Assembly (NCBI GenBank): GCA_930367215.1
Contig: OV884059.1
Span: forward strand, 233,677,803-233,741,802
DNA: 64,000 nt
DNA from: Pollenia angustigena
Taxonomy: Eukaryota > Arthropoda > Insecta > Diptera > Polleniidae
Reading direction: 5' to 3'
In this document: positions 43,818 through 55,660 of the stretch, piece by piece
How the letters are laid out: the number at the start of each line of letters is the position of its first letter
Numbering within the stretch: position 1 is the first letter of the stretch
Made by a program: the position numbers and the translations under genes
Notes under the pieces: model-generated
What the model was told of the DNA's origin: nothing
The model's database searches: none
What the model saw: only the letters and a program-made list of their open reading frames with translations

Positions 43818-45095
43818 AAGGGTGGTTAAATTTCAAGGGCCGATGTTGATTTTGAATAAAACACAAACTATTTAGGAAATTATTGTAATTTTATTTTATT
43901 ATGATATATTGGTATTAGTCAATTATGTATGGAACAAAATATCGGCCAAATGGGCGCCGCGACCACGGCGGCACACCTCCATCCGATGGTCCAAATTTTC
44001 GATGACCCTGAGGCATAATGGAGGTTCTATGCCGTTAATGTGCCGAATTATCTCATCCTTTAGCTCTTGAATTGTTGCTGGCTTATCGACGTACACCTTT
44101 TCTTTCAAATAACCCCAAAGAAAAAAGTCCAACGGTGTCAAATCACATGATCTTGGCGGCCAATTGACATCGCCATTACGTGAGATAACACGGCCATTGA
44201 ATTTGTTGCGCAAAAGAGCCATTGTTTCGTTAGCTGTGTGGCAAGTGGCACCGTCCTGCTGAAACCACATATCGTCCACATCCATATCTTCTAATTCGGG
44301 CCATAAAAAGTTCGTTATCATCTCACGATAGCGAACACCATTCACAGTAACTGCCTGACCGGCCTCATTTTGGAAAAAATACGGCCCGATGATGCCGCCA
44401 GCCCATAAACCGCACCAAACAGTCACTCTTTGTGGGTGCATTGGTTTTTCGACAATCACTCTTGGATTCTCATTCGCCCAAATGCGGCAATTCTGTTTAT
44501 TGACGAGTCCACTGAGGTGAAAATGTGCCTCATCACTGAAGATGATTTTCTTCGAAAATTTATCATCCACTGTTGCCATTTCTTGCTACCATTCTGCCCA
44601 TTCACGACGTTTGGAATGGCCAAGAGGCTTTAGTTCTTGAGCCAATTGCACCTTGTAAGCGTGTAAATGCAAGTCTTTATGCATAATGTTCATCAACGAC
44701 GAGCGTGAGAGGTGCAATTGTTGGGCACGACGACGAGTTGAGGTGGACGGCTCTTCAGCCACACTATCGCGAACAGCAGCAATATTTTCTGCAGTACGAG
44801 CTGTACGAGCATGCACTGGTTTGCTCGAATTTTTCCACGATTTTTGCGATTGTACGCACATTTGGACGATCAAATTGACCAAAAAAATCACGAAGTGCAC
44901 GATATGCATTTTGATTTGAACGCCCATTTTCATAATAAGTCTGGATAACTTTAACACGTTGTTCGATTGTGTATCTCTCCATGGTTCAAATTGAGTAAGT
45001 CTGAAATAGAGAAATGTCAAATAAAATTTGGAAAAAAACTTGGCTTTTAGGTGTGGTTCACATTCAACATCGGCCCTTACAATTTAACCACCCTT
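43818..45095 (-). mobile_element. DD41D mariner-like element (second subfamily), full length
   Basis: The inverted ends AAGGGTGGTTAAATT and GGGCCGATGTTGA (about 35 bases with few mismatches) are flanked by TA (43816-43817, 45096-45097). It is 1278 bp. It is the best reference here for the copies at 40313-41955 and 62074-62442. Confidence 0.85.
43923..44982 (-). pseudogene. DD41D transposase, one frameshift and one stop
   Basis: The start MERYTIEQRVKVIQTYYENG is at 44982. The DNA-binding region includes RALRDFFGQFDRPNVRTIAK and RTAENIAAVRDSVAEE. A frameshift lies near 44818 and an in-frame TAG (AEW*QEM) at about 44587. After it the frame is open to the end: IIFSDEAHF, WFQQDGATCHTA, PPRSCDLTPLDFFLWG and the C-terminus HLADILFHT at 43923. 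The second and third catalytic aspartates are separated by 41 residues. All three catalytic aspartates survive, so this is a recently dead gene compared with the others. Confidence 0.85.
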
Positions 45096-45839
45096 TATAT
45101 GAGATTTGTTTGTCCTTAAGTGATTTAAGGAAGGGGGCTTATATGGGATCTATTGTAAATTTTGGACCTAACAGCACAACATTTTAATATGACAAAGCAG
45201 CTATAACAAAAGTTATTTTCGCCAATTTGTATATCAAAACCAAAATTTATAAGGAAGTTTTGGCATTTAAATTTTTACGGGGAGTAGTATTTGTATGGGA
45301 GATATCGTCAAATATGGACCGTCTTTCTACAGGGATACGAGTACACATACTTATGTATGTATGTACTTAATATATTAGCATAATATCATGAACATAGATT
45401 AAATTTTAAGTGGTTATGGTTAGGGCAGGATATATCATTATAAATTGTATTATTGAAGAGAAAAGAAAGTTAATTCACCTTAAAGAATAGATAAAATTTC
45501 GTGGGTCTTTTTTTTAAATGTACCAAAAAAAGGATGAATTGTACCAGTGTACCAAAAAAGTTTCGATTGTACCAATTTTGGTACAATTGTACCACAAATC
45601 CCATCAGTGCTTTTTGCTACTCACTTTGTTTTTAGTTAGAAATTACTTCACATTATGCTTTTTAAACTAAAATTTAAATGTCATTTGTTCGCTAAATTGA
45701 GCACAAAAAAATATTTTTTGTTCGCTATATAAGGTACTCAATGGAGCAAACTTGTGTGTTCGTTAAATGCGATGTTCGCAGAATCGAAGGTTCGTTAAAC
45801 AGGAATACTTCTGTATACATAAATATTTGTAAGATTCAA

Positions 45840-46760
45840 AGTTTGCGTAGCACCACCCATACAAACACAATACAAATCACTTTATCTGGAGAACGGTTAC
45901 AGTAAAAGTTTTCAATTTTGAAACAAATAACTTGGTTCATAATAGACAACATCTGTCAAAAAGTGGACTGAATTGGAAAAGTGGGCGTGGCATAGCCCAT
46001 ACAAAGTTTCCTGTTTATCTAGAGAACGGCAACAATTTCCATATTTGGTTTAAATATCATGATTATCAATAGACAACATTGCTCAAAAAGCAGTCTAAAT
46101 TGGAATAGTGGGCGTGGAAATTCCTATAGAAAGACAATATAGTTGTCTTTATATCTGGAGAACTGTTACAGCAAAAGTTTTTAAATTTGCTACAAATTGC
46201 TTTTTTATCAATACACAAAATCTAACAAGAAGTGAGCTGGATTGCAGAAGTGGGCGTGGCACTTCCGATACAAAGAAAATATAAATTTTTGTATATCTAG
46301 AAAACTGTTACAGTAAAAGTTTTTAAATTTAGTACGAATAAAATAAAATTGCCAAAAAGTGGGCTGGATTGGACAAATCCGCATCGCATCTCCCATACAA
46401 AAGCACTGTAGTTTTTTGTACATCTGGAGAACGGTAACCATAACAGTTTCAAAATTTAGTAAAAATATCATGATTACCAACATCTGTCAAGAAGTAGGCT
46501 TAATTGAAAATGTGGGCATGGCGCCAGCCAAACAAACACACTATAAATTTCTGCATATATGGAACAGGGCTACAGTAAATTTTTTTGGAAAAATTTGGGA
46601 ATAGTTTGTTTATCAATATAAAGCATCTGTCAAAAAGCGAGTTGAACTGGAAAAGAGAGCGTGAAACCTTTTAATTAAGGACACTATTAGTGTCTAATAT
46701 CTGGAACAGGATATCAGTAGAAGTACCTAAATTGGGTACAAGTTAATTCGTTATCAAAAA
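45840..46760 (+). repeat. ~130-140-bp diverged tandem monomers (gtgggcgtggc family)
   Basis: About seven units share 'tctgtcaaaaagtg.gctg.attgga.aagtgggcgtggca' and 'tctggagaacggttac'. 'gtgggcgtgg' or its variant sits near 45981, 46108, 46250, 46378, 46512 and 46654. The GTGGGCGTGG motif is usual in INE-1/DINE-1-related internal sequence; the family link is inference. Confidence 0.7.
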
Positions 46761-47752
46761 TCGAGATCTGTTTTAAAATAAATTTAATAGTTTTATTTCA
46801 TTAGGGGTAGCAAAGCATACAGGGCTTAGCTAGAACATATCGTTACCTAAACGCAAAATGGCCTAACTAACAAGAAGTTCAAAACAGACTTTCCTTTAAA
46901 TTTTGATGTACTTTGATAAGATACATCGGAATTTGCAAAACAGATTTTTTTGGTCATTTAGGCCGTTTTCTGTTTTAGGTCACGATATATAAAACTAAGC
47001 CAACGAAAAATCACAAAATAAATTTTAAATTTTTATAAAAATCTTTGGTATTTTAACCAGTTCATGAAAGAAACCATTAAAAATCTCTTGGAAAAAGCGA
47101 CAGCAAAAATTTGGTACATTTAAAGTCAAATTATATTTTGAAACATGTTCGAAGACTAAACAATACAAATAACTAAATCCTTTTATTATCCCTCTACTGA
47201 AATTGGAACTCAACACCATTTTGCCCTTCGAAAGGTTCGGCGTATAACAAAAAAGAATAGAAAAAAATAAATACAATTATATATTTTTTTTTTTTTTTGT
47301 TAAAGAAAATATCATGTAAATGAAAGAAGCGAAATACCAAACTAAACGAAATCAAGAAAAAAACCAAAAACTCTATCCGTTTCCCTGCATTTCGATTCAA
47401 AGAGAAGACAGTGGGTTGCATTGCAAATAAGTTTTCGATTTTTTTGCACATTAAAAAAAACATATTTTTATGTGATCACAGACAGGCAACATATGAAAAA
47501 CGATTTCAGAAAACTCAAACCTTTAGCCAAAAAAAAAAAAAATTAATAAATAATCAGACATTACAACACAGTACAACAGAAGGTGAACCCTACAAAATTT
47601 AAAAATATTGTAATTTATTTTCATATTCTAACTGTGGGGATACGATACTTTAATTTCAATAAGGTTTTTTTACTAAGGCACATATCTTGACATGCAGATG
47701 TTGACTATGCCACACCTAAAAAGCGCCTTCAAGACGGTCATACTTGGTAGGT
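46761..47752. other. AT-rich stretch, nothing recognised
   Basis: Frames (for example 47025-47276, 47194-47463) are low-complexity. No RNA or paired termini found. Confidence 0.35.
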
Positions 47753-47761
47753 GGGAATGGT

Positions 47762-48179
47762 GGTGGGGTGTCATAAGGCCATGGGACATAAAGCCATATG
47801 GCGTCCCATTCCATTGAGACCTAAGGGCATATGCCATTAAGTCTCAATATAATGGGACTTAACGCCATACATTTTTTCCGAAAAATGAGACATAAAGCCA
47901 TATTTTTGATAATGATTGCATGTCACCCTATTTCATGTAAAAAATGCATTGTTGTTTCATGTCGCCCTGTAGGTTAGCGAAGCCGGTCTTTGTTATACCA
48001 TATAAGCATTTGTAACGCAAAACATCAAATGGGACATAAAACCATAATGGCTTTATGTCCCATTCTACTAAAATTGATATGAGACCTAAGGCCATATCAA
48101 AATTATAGCTTTATGTCTGTTTGAATTGAGACAAAAAGCCATTATGGCTGTATGTCCTATGGCCTTGTGACACCCCACC
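47762..48179. mobile_element. MITE with GGTGGGGTGTCA ends and exact 9-bp TSD
   Basis: The ends GGTGGGGTGTCA(T/C)AAGGCC extend over about 38 bases with four mismatches. The 9-bp duplication gggaatggt is exact (47753-47761, 48180-48188). A 9-bp duplication is characteristic of Mutator-like elements. The interior repeats 'gggacataaagccat' and its complement many times. Non-coding, 418 bp. Confidence 0.85.
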
Positions 48180-48431
48180 GGGAATGGTATGTCATCATAC
48201 CATCATACTCGTTTGAAACTGTGAAATTCCTGTATGTCAGTTTGGTACAGTGTTCGAAAATACACAGTACATTATTTAGCGTTCGGCTCACACACCCAAG
48301 AACGAGCGGAGAGAGAACGAACGTTACACTCTCGAAAGCTTACGAATCCAAGAGAAAATCAAAAATACAATGAACACGAAAGAAGACAAGGACAATACAA
48401 AACTGCAATACTCCGCTGCAATAGTTGATGA

Positions 48432-50520
48432 TTATTTATTATTATTATTTATTAATAGATATGAAATTATTTGGACATTTAAAGTTCTTAATAGTATACA
48501 ATTTATTTTATCTATATATGGCGTAACAAAATGTTGTAAGCCAGATTAGCACATTACTATTATATTGACTGTAATATATGATTAGGGTACATTTCTATTT
48601 ATTTGGAATATAAAGATATTTCTAGTAATTAAATTCATTTAACAACAATTTTCTATACGTCAAACAAACTTTAAGGTATTTATATAGTTTGCAATAGTTC
48701 AAGCCGTTAAGTATGCTGATGACCTCATATACATTAAGCTGCTTTTACCAAAATATTCCAGCCTGTATGTGTTGTATATAGGGCATACACCGATAAAGTG
48801 TTGTATGTTTTCAGATTCATCCGAGTTACATATTGTACATATACCAACCGTAATGTTTCTAAATGCTCTTCCATTTAGGTCTAGTAAACCGCCTCTTGCT
48901 TTTATTATAATGCCAGTCATCCGGGCGTTAAAACCTTCTAGAAGAATTGGAATACGATTAAAATTTAGTTGTGGGTAGAGGTCGTGGAACTGTGAGTTAG
49001 ATGCATCAGACAAAAACTCTTCCCTCTCTTCTACCATCAGTTGATGGAGCACACCCCTCCAATTGTGGCTGATAAACGAGGTAGTGTCGTCAGGGATGAA
49101 GTTGATGCGATCTTTTAATGATTCCCAATCGTTGAACCAGTACAGTTTATTATTTATTACATATTCAGCCAGTATGCGTGGTAATCTTTGTGGATTCATT
49201 TTTAAAACTTTATTAACATAACAGAAATGTAACTTTAAGGAGGTGATAAACAGAGAATTTAAACCAGTTTCTAAGTGCAACATATAATTTGGAGTAGAGT
49301 TTGGCAAGTGTAGCATTTTCTTTACGAAAAATCGGAGTAGTTTTTCAACATCTTCGTATTTCTTAAAGCCCCAAACCTGTGCAGCATATAACATTATTGA
49401 CCTGGATGCAGAATGAAATATTTTTAATTTATTGGTATTAGAAATGACTGGGTTATTTATATATTTGGACTATGTGGAGTTAATAACGAGTTTGGAGGAC
49501 GATAGTTTGTTATAGAGATTTTTTTTAAAAGACTTGTTTTATGTGATTTTTACACCTAGATGTTTGTAGTAGTTCACTATCTCAATATATTCTTCACTTT
49601 CCAAGACAGATTTAAAGAGATCCTGGTGCCAGAGCGGAATACCAGTATTATTGACTTCTCAAGGTTAACTTTAAGGCACCATGTCAGACAGTATTTACGT
49701 AGTTTATTGATCATAGCTTGTAAACCACTTGGCGAGTAAGATAAGATAACAATATCATCTGCGTATGCCAAGATTTTAATATTCACTCCGGCCACGTTAA
49801 TACCCCCAGGTAATTATTCATCTAAGTCATTAGTATACAGTGAAAAAAGAATTGGACTAAGGATACATCCTTGTTTTACTCCAACCTCGACAGCCAAGCA
49901 TTTCGATACCAGATTTGACTTTCGTTGTTTTTGTATAGGCATTGTAATAATCTAATTATCTTAGAAGAAAGCCCGAGGCACGACAGTTTGTAGAAAAGGC
50001 CGTTACGAGGTATGGTATCAAATGCGCATGAAAAAACTACAAAAAATGCGAAGGTATTCTTTCCATTGGCCTTGTTGATATGTACGATGTAAGAGAGGTT
50101 GAATAAATTATCTACAGTCGAATAATGTTTTCTGAAGCCAGCTTGGAATTCTTTTAAAATTTTATTATTATCGATCCAAAAAGATAATCCGTTGAGTATA
50201 ATTGTAGTAAAGATTTTACATATGGCATCTATTAGTGAAAGTCCTCGATAATTTGCTGGTATATTAGCGTCACCCTTTTTGAAAAGCGGTATAATAATAG
50301 ATTTGCGAAAGTTTTTAGGTACTGACTCATGTAAAAAGATTTTGTTATATATATTAAGTAGCTTGTGTAATAACTGGTCAGGAGCGTATTTGTAGAATTC
50401 ATAACCGATGCCGTCTTAGCCAGGAGCTTTGTTGAGTTTTAATGTTTTAACCACTGTAGCTAGTTCATAGTATTCTATACGTGAATCTAGTACCGGGTCG
50501 ATAATATATGGCATATTTTT
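48432..50520 (-). mobile_element. 5'-truncated non-LTR retrotransposon (LINE)
   Basis: Reverse transcriptase sequence runs from about 50515 down to a 3' UTR that ends in a (TAA)n-like tail on the minus strand (plus-strand ttattattattattt at 48432-48455). Everything upstream of the RT domain is missing. The TAA tail resembles I-like or LOA-like clades rather than poly(A)-tailed Jockey elements; the clade is not settled. Confidence 0.8.
48699..50515 (-). pseudogene. LINE reverse transcriptase ORF, decayed
   Basis: Minus-strand order: LATVVKTLKLNKAPG then a stop and DGIGYEFYKYAPDQ (about 50400, RT motif 0/1); IIIPLFKKGDANIPANYRGL; KEFQAGFRKHYSTVDNLFNL (about 50130); FSCAFDTIPRNGLFY (catalytic box A); ILAYADDIVILSYS (box C, about 49750); and KVNLEKSIILVFRSG. 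The C-terminal region (48699-49394, 231 codons) is open and contains MLYAAQVWGFKKYE, PNYMLHLETGLNSLF and a CTICN...ENIQHFIGVC zinc-knuckle-like motif. Several frameshifts and stops separate the pieces. Confidence 0.85.
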
Positions 50521-50730
50521 GATGTTGATGATTATAATTAGTTATAGTTCTGTGATATTTACATTAAGTTTGACTTTTATTCGGTGTTTGTAGTGTATTT
50601 TACTTATTAATTATTTATTTATTTCTGTGTCGTGTAGTCCAGTTTTTAATATTAAATAATTGAAAAGTGCAATACAAATGTAAACCCTAATTCGTAAGTT
50701 AAGCTGTGATATTATTAAAATTTATTATAA

Positions 50731-51683
50731 TTTTTAATCCAAATTTTTAATATTTTTAATTAGGCTTAAGTTCATGAAATTTAATTTTCATTAAATTATT
50801 TTTATGAAGAAAGGAATTTTACAACATGAAAATCAATTAAAATTGTTATTGATAATCTTTCATTCTTGACGTGGCTCGGGCTCGAACCCTGGCCGGCAGG
50901 TTACCATGACATGTTTCGATCGCAACCACTCGATCTCCTCAGATGGATTTGCCGTCTTACACTCGCAGCCATCGACGACTGCTGACGTCAATAGTCAAAC
51001 ATCAATCCTTAAACCAAATTGTATTTAAACATTTGGTAGATCGAAATTTGCTTTCCTGAATGATTATCAATCTTAATTGATTTTACATGGTTTTTCCTTA
51101 CTTCTGTTTTTTCGTACTTTTGTCAAGAATTTTTCTTGAAGTCCAAGTACATTTTTTGTTTTTTCATTTTGTCTTTCTCTTTTCTGTTGACCTTTTTCAG
51201 CACAACTTGAAGGACAAATGTACACATAGAGCTCGTGCCTTAGCTTTAACAATAATTAGTATTGTGGTTATTTTGTTGAACTATTTATGGTTTTTAATCC
51301 AAATTTTTAATATTTTTAATTAGGCTTAAGTTCATGAAATTTAATTTTCATTAAATTATTTTTATGAAGAAAGGAATTTTACAACATGAAAATCAATTAA
51401 AATTGTTATTGATAATCTTTCATTCTTGACGTGGCTCGGGCTCGAACCCTGGCCGGCAGGTTACCATGACATGTTTCGATCGCAACCACTCGATCTCCTC
51501 AGATGGATTTGCCGTCTTACACTCGCAGCCATCGACGACTGCTGACGTCAATAGTCAAACATCAATCCTTAAACCAAATTGTATTTAAACATTTGGTAGA
51601 TCGAAATTTGCTTTCCTGAATGATTATCAATCTTAATTGATTTTACATGGTTTTTCCTTACTTCTGTTTTTTCGTACTTTTGT
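50731..51683 (-). repeat. 560-bp array, left arm (about 1.7 units)
   Basis: It contains the same unit as 51771-55563 but in the opposite orientation; 'aattaggcttaagttcatg' recurs at 50758 and 51318 (560 bp apart). On the minus strand it carries the tRNA-like boxes. It faces the right arm across an 87-bp spacer. Confidence 0.95.
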
Positions 51684-51770
51684 CAAGAATTTTTCTTGAA
51701 GTCCAAGTACATTTTTTGTTTTTTCATTTTGTCTTTCTCTTTTCTGTTGACCTTTTTCAGCACAACTTGA
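51684..51770. other. spacer at the centre of the inverted array
   Basis: The spacer consists of unit sequence too (caagaatttttcttgaagtcc to cagcacaacttga), present only once at the turn. The orientation switch at 51770/51771 is abrupt within the unit. Confidence 0.8.
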
Positions 51771-54700
51771 ACAAAAGTACGAAAAAACAGAAGTAAGGAA
51801 AAACCATGTAAAATCAATTAAGATTGATAATCATTCAGGAAAGCAAATTTCGATCTACCAAATGTTTAAATACAATTTGGTTTAAGGATTGATGTTTGAC
51901 TATTGACGTCAGCAGTCGTCGATGGCTGCGAGTGTAAGACGGCAAATCCATCTGAGGAGATCGAGTGGTTGCGATCGAAACATGTCATGGTAACCTGCCG
52001 GCCAGGGTTCGAGCCCGAGCCACGTCAAGAATGAAAGATTATCAATAACAATTTTAATTGATTTTCATGTTGTAAAATTCCTTTCTTCATAAAAATAATT
52101 TAATGAAAATTAAATTTCATGAACTTAAGCCTAATTAAAAATATTAAAAATTTGGATTAAAAACCATAAATAGTTCAACAAAATAACCACAATACTAATT
52201 ATTGTTAAAGCTAAGGCACGAGCTCTATGTGTACATTTGTCCTTCAAGTTGTGCTGAAAAAGGTCAACAGAAAAGAGAAAGACAAAATGAAAAAACAAAA
52301 AATGTACTTGGACTTCAAGAAAAATTCTTGACAAAAGTACGAAAAAACAGAAGTAAGGAAAAACCATGTAAAATCAATTAAGATTGATAATCATTCAGGA
52401 AAGCAAATTTCGATCTACCAAATGTTTAAATACAATTTGGTTTAAGGATTGATGTTTGACTATTGACGTCAGCAGTCGTCGATGGCTGCGAGTGTAAGAC
52501 GGCAAATCCATCTGAGGAGATCGAGTGGTTGCGATCGAAACATGTCATGGTAACCTGCCGGCCAGGGTTCGAGCCCGAGCCACGTCAAGAATGAAAGATT
52601 ATCAATAACAATTTTAATTGATTTTCATGTTGTAAAATTCCTTTCTTCATAAAAATAATTTAATGAAAATTAAATTTCATGAACTTAAGCCTAATTAAAA
52701 ATATTAAAAATTTGGATTAAAAACCATAAATAGTTCAACAAAATAACCACAATACTAATTATTGTTAAAGCTAAGGCACGAGCTCTATGTGTACATTTGT
52801 CCTTCAAGTTGTGCTGAAAAAGGTCAACAGAAAAGAGAAAGACAAAATGAAAAAACAAAAAATGTACTTGGACTTCAAGAAAAATTCTTGACAAAAGTAC
52901 GAAAAAACAGAAGTAAGGAAAAACCATGTAAAATCAATTAAGATTGATAATCATTCAGGAAAGCAAATTTCGATCTACCAAATGTTTAAATACAATTTGG
53001 TTTAAGGATTGATGTTTGACTATTGACGTCAGCAGTCGTCGATGGCTGCGAGTGTAAGACGGCAAATCCATCTGAGGAGATCGAGTGGTTGCGATCGAAA
53101 CATGTCATGGTAACCTGCCGGCCAGGGTTCGAGCCCGAGCCACGTCAAGAATGAAAGATTATCAATAACAATTTTAATTGATTTTCATGTTGTAAAATTC
53201 CTTTCTTCATAAAAATAATTTAATGAAAATTAAATTTCATGAACTTAAGCCTAATTAAAAATATTAAAAATTTGGATTAAAAACCATAAATAGTTCAACA
53301 AAATAACCACAATACTAATTATTGTTAAAGCTAAGGCACGAGCTCTATGTGTACATTTGTCCTTCAAGTTGTGCTGAAAAAGGTCAACAGAAAAGAGAAA
53401 GACAAAATGAAAAAACAAAAAATGTACTTGGACTTCAAAAAAAATTCTTGACAAAAGTACGAAAAAACAGAAGTAAGGAAAAACCATGTAAAATCAATTA
53501 AGATTGATAATCATTCAGGAAAGCAAATTTCGATCTACCAAATGTTTAAATACAATTTGGTTTAAGGATTGATGTTTGACTATTGACGTCAGCAGTCGTC
53601 GATGGCTGCGAGTGTAAGACGGCAAATCCATCTGAGGAGATCGAGTGGTTGCGATCGAAACATGTCATGGTAACCTGCCGGCCAGGGTTCGAGCCCGAGC
53701 CACGTCAAGAATGAAAGATTATCAATAACAATTTTAATTGATTTTCATGTTGTAAAATTCCTTTCTTCATAAAAATAATTTAATGAAAATTAAATTTCAT
53801 GAACTTAAGCCTAATTAAAAATATTAAAAATTTGGATTAAAAACCATAAATAGTTCAACAAAATAACCACAATACTAATTATTGTTAAAGCTAAGGCACG
53901 AGCTCTATGTGTACATTTGTCCTTCAAGTTGTGCTGAAAAAGGTCAACAGAAAAGAGAAAGACAAAATGAAAAAACAAAAAATGTACTTGGACTTCAAGA
54001 AAAATTCTTGACAAAAGTACGAAAAAACAGAAGTAAGGAAAAACCATGTAAAATCAATTAAGATTGATAATCATTCAGGAAAGCAAATTTCGATCTACCA
54101 AATGTTTAAATACAATTTGGTTTAAGGATTGATGTTTGACTATTGACGTCAGCAGTCGTCGATGGCTGCGAGTGTAAGACGGCAAATCCATCTGAGGAGA
54201 TCGAGTGGTTGCGATCGAAACATGTCATGGTAACCTGCCGGCCAGGGTTCGAGCCCGAGCCACGTCAAGAATGAAAGATTATCAATAACAATTTTAATTG
54301 ATTTTCATGTTGTAAAATTCCTTTCTTCATAAAAATAATTTAATGAAAATTAAATTTCATGAACTTAAGCCTAATTAAAAATATTAAAAATTTGGATTAA
54401 AAACCATAAATAGTTCAACAAAATAACCACAATACTAATTATTGTTAAAGCTAAGGCACGAGCTCTATGTGTACATTTGTCCTTCAAGTTGTGCTGAAAA
54501 AGGTCAACAGAAAAGAGAAAGACAAAATGAAAAAACAAAAAATGTACTTGGACTTCAAGAAAAATTCTTGACAAAAGTACGAAAAAACAGAAGTAAGGAA
54601 AAACCATGTAAAATCAATTAAGATTGATAATCATTCAGGAAAGCAAATTTCGATCTACCAAATGTTTAAATACAATTTGGTTTAAGGATTGATGTTTGAC

Positions 54701-55563
54701 TATTGACGTCAGCAGTCGTCGATGGCTGCGAGTGTAAGACGGCAAATCCATCTGAGGAGATCGAGTGGTTGCGATCGAAACATGTCATGGTAACCTGCCG
54801 GCCAGGGTTCGAGCCCGAGCCACGTCAAGAATGAAAGATTATCAATAACAATTTTAATTGATTTTCATGTTGTAAAATTCCTTTCTTCATAAAAATAATT
54901 TAATGAAAATTAAATTTCATGAACTTAAGCCTAATTAAAAATATTAAAAATTTGGATTAAAAACCATAAATAGTTCAACAAAATAACCACAATACTAATT
55001 ATTGTTAAAGCTAAGGCACGAGCTCTATGTGTACATTTGTCCTTCAAGTTGTGCTGAAAAAGGTCAACAGAAAAGAGAAAGACAAAATGAAAAAACAAAA
55101 AATGTACTTGGACTTCAAAAAAAATTCTTGACAAAAGTACGAAAAAACAGAAGTAAGGAAAAACCATGTAAAATCAATTAAGATTGATAATCATTCAGGA
55201 AAGCAAATTTCGATCTACCAAATGTTTAAATACAATTTGGTTTAAGGATTGATGTTTGACTATTGACGTCAGCAGTCGTCGATGGCTGCGAGTGTAAGAC
55301 GGCAAATCCATCTGAGGAGATCGAGTGGTTGCGATCGAAACATGTCATGGTAACCTGCCGGCCAGGGTTCGAGCCCGAGCCACGTCAAGAATGAAAGATT
55401 ATCAATAACAATTTTAATTGATTTTCATGTTGTAAAATTCCTTTCTTCATAAAAATAATTTAATGAAAATTAAATTTCATGAACTTAAGCCTAATTAAAA
55501 ATATTAAAAATTTGGATTAAAAACCATAAATAGTTCAACAAAATAACCACAATACTAATTATT
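51771..55563 (+). repeat. 560-bp array, right arm (about 6.8 units)
   Basis: Near-identical 560-bp units occur head to tail. In each, an A-box-like GATCGAGTGGTT (for example 51959-51970) and a B box GGTTCGAGCCC (52006-52016) are spaced as in a tRNA, followed by 'acgtcaagaatgaaag' and an AT-rich body. A single base difference (gacttcaagaa versus gacttcaaaaa) repeats as G,G,A,G,G,A over six units. A 78-codon minus-strand frame present in each unit is judged incidental. Single relatives lie at 2208-4535 and 33680-34120; a 566-bp relative array is at 26532-27888. Confidence 0.95.
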
Positions 55564-55604
55564 TATTATAATTATTATATAATTGTCTAGATTATTATGG
55601 AATA

Positions 55605-55660
55605 AAAATAACCCCTGATGAAGTTCAAAAAAAGCGAACGAAACGTTGGGAATAACAAAT
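55605..55660 (+). ncRNA. hammerhead-ribozyme-like motif
   Basis: CTGATGA (55615-55621), one extra A, then GTTC-(9-base loop)-GAAC (55623-55639), then GAAA (55640-55643) and CGTTGGG. This matches the conserved core order CUGANGA, stem II, GAAA. The same arrangement, including an extra A, is how I remember Penelope-like and related insect elements. A matching stem III partner and cleavage triplet were not identified nearby, so activity is unsupported. It lies just outside the 560-bp array. Confidence 0.4.

Larger units (their letters stand above)
43640..45330 (+). repeat. DINE/Helentron-like dispersed repeat, split by a DD41D element
   Basis: The left part has 'gtcggtcaagcccgagcatttaatacccaacacc' and 'ccctatttggggcccatggg'. 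The right part resumes at 45096 with 'tatgagatttgtttgtcc' and 'ggcttatatgggatctat'. The segment 13690-13930 is a relative and supports the uninterrupted order. Class is inferred from the 'atatggg...taaattttggacc' style shared with the DINE-like monomers. Confidence 0.5.
43480..45609. mobile_element. hAT-like element containing nested repeats
   Basis: The ends CACTGTTGGGATCTGGTA and CACTGATGGGATTTGTGGTA (reverse complement of the right) are inverted. The flanks ctttttga (43472-43479) and ctttttgc (45610-45617) agree at 7 of 8 bases. Subterminal zones repeat GTACCAA/TTGGTAC many times. It contains the dispersed repeat 43640-45330 and, inside that, the DD41D element 43818-45095. No hAT transposase was seen. 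Confidence 0.7.

Noticed and set aside
51087..55167. A 78-codon frame repeated in every 560-bp unit, hydrophobic N-terminus
   Set aside because: It recurs because the DNA recurs. It runs antisense to the tRNA-like boxes, is AT-driven, and is not kept in the diverged 566-bp relatives or solo copies, so no selection for coding is visible.
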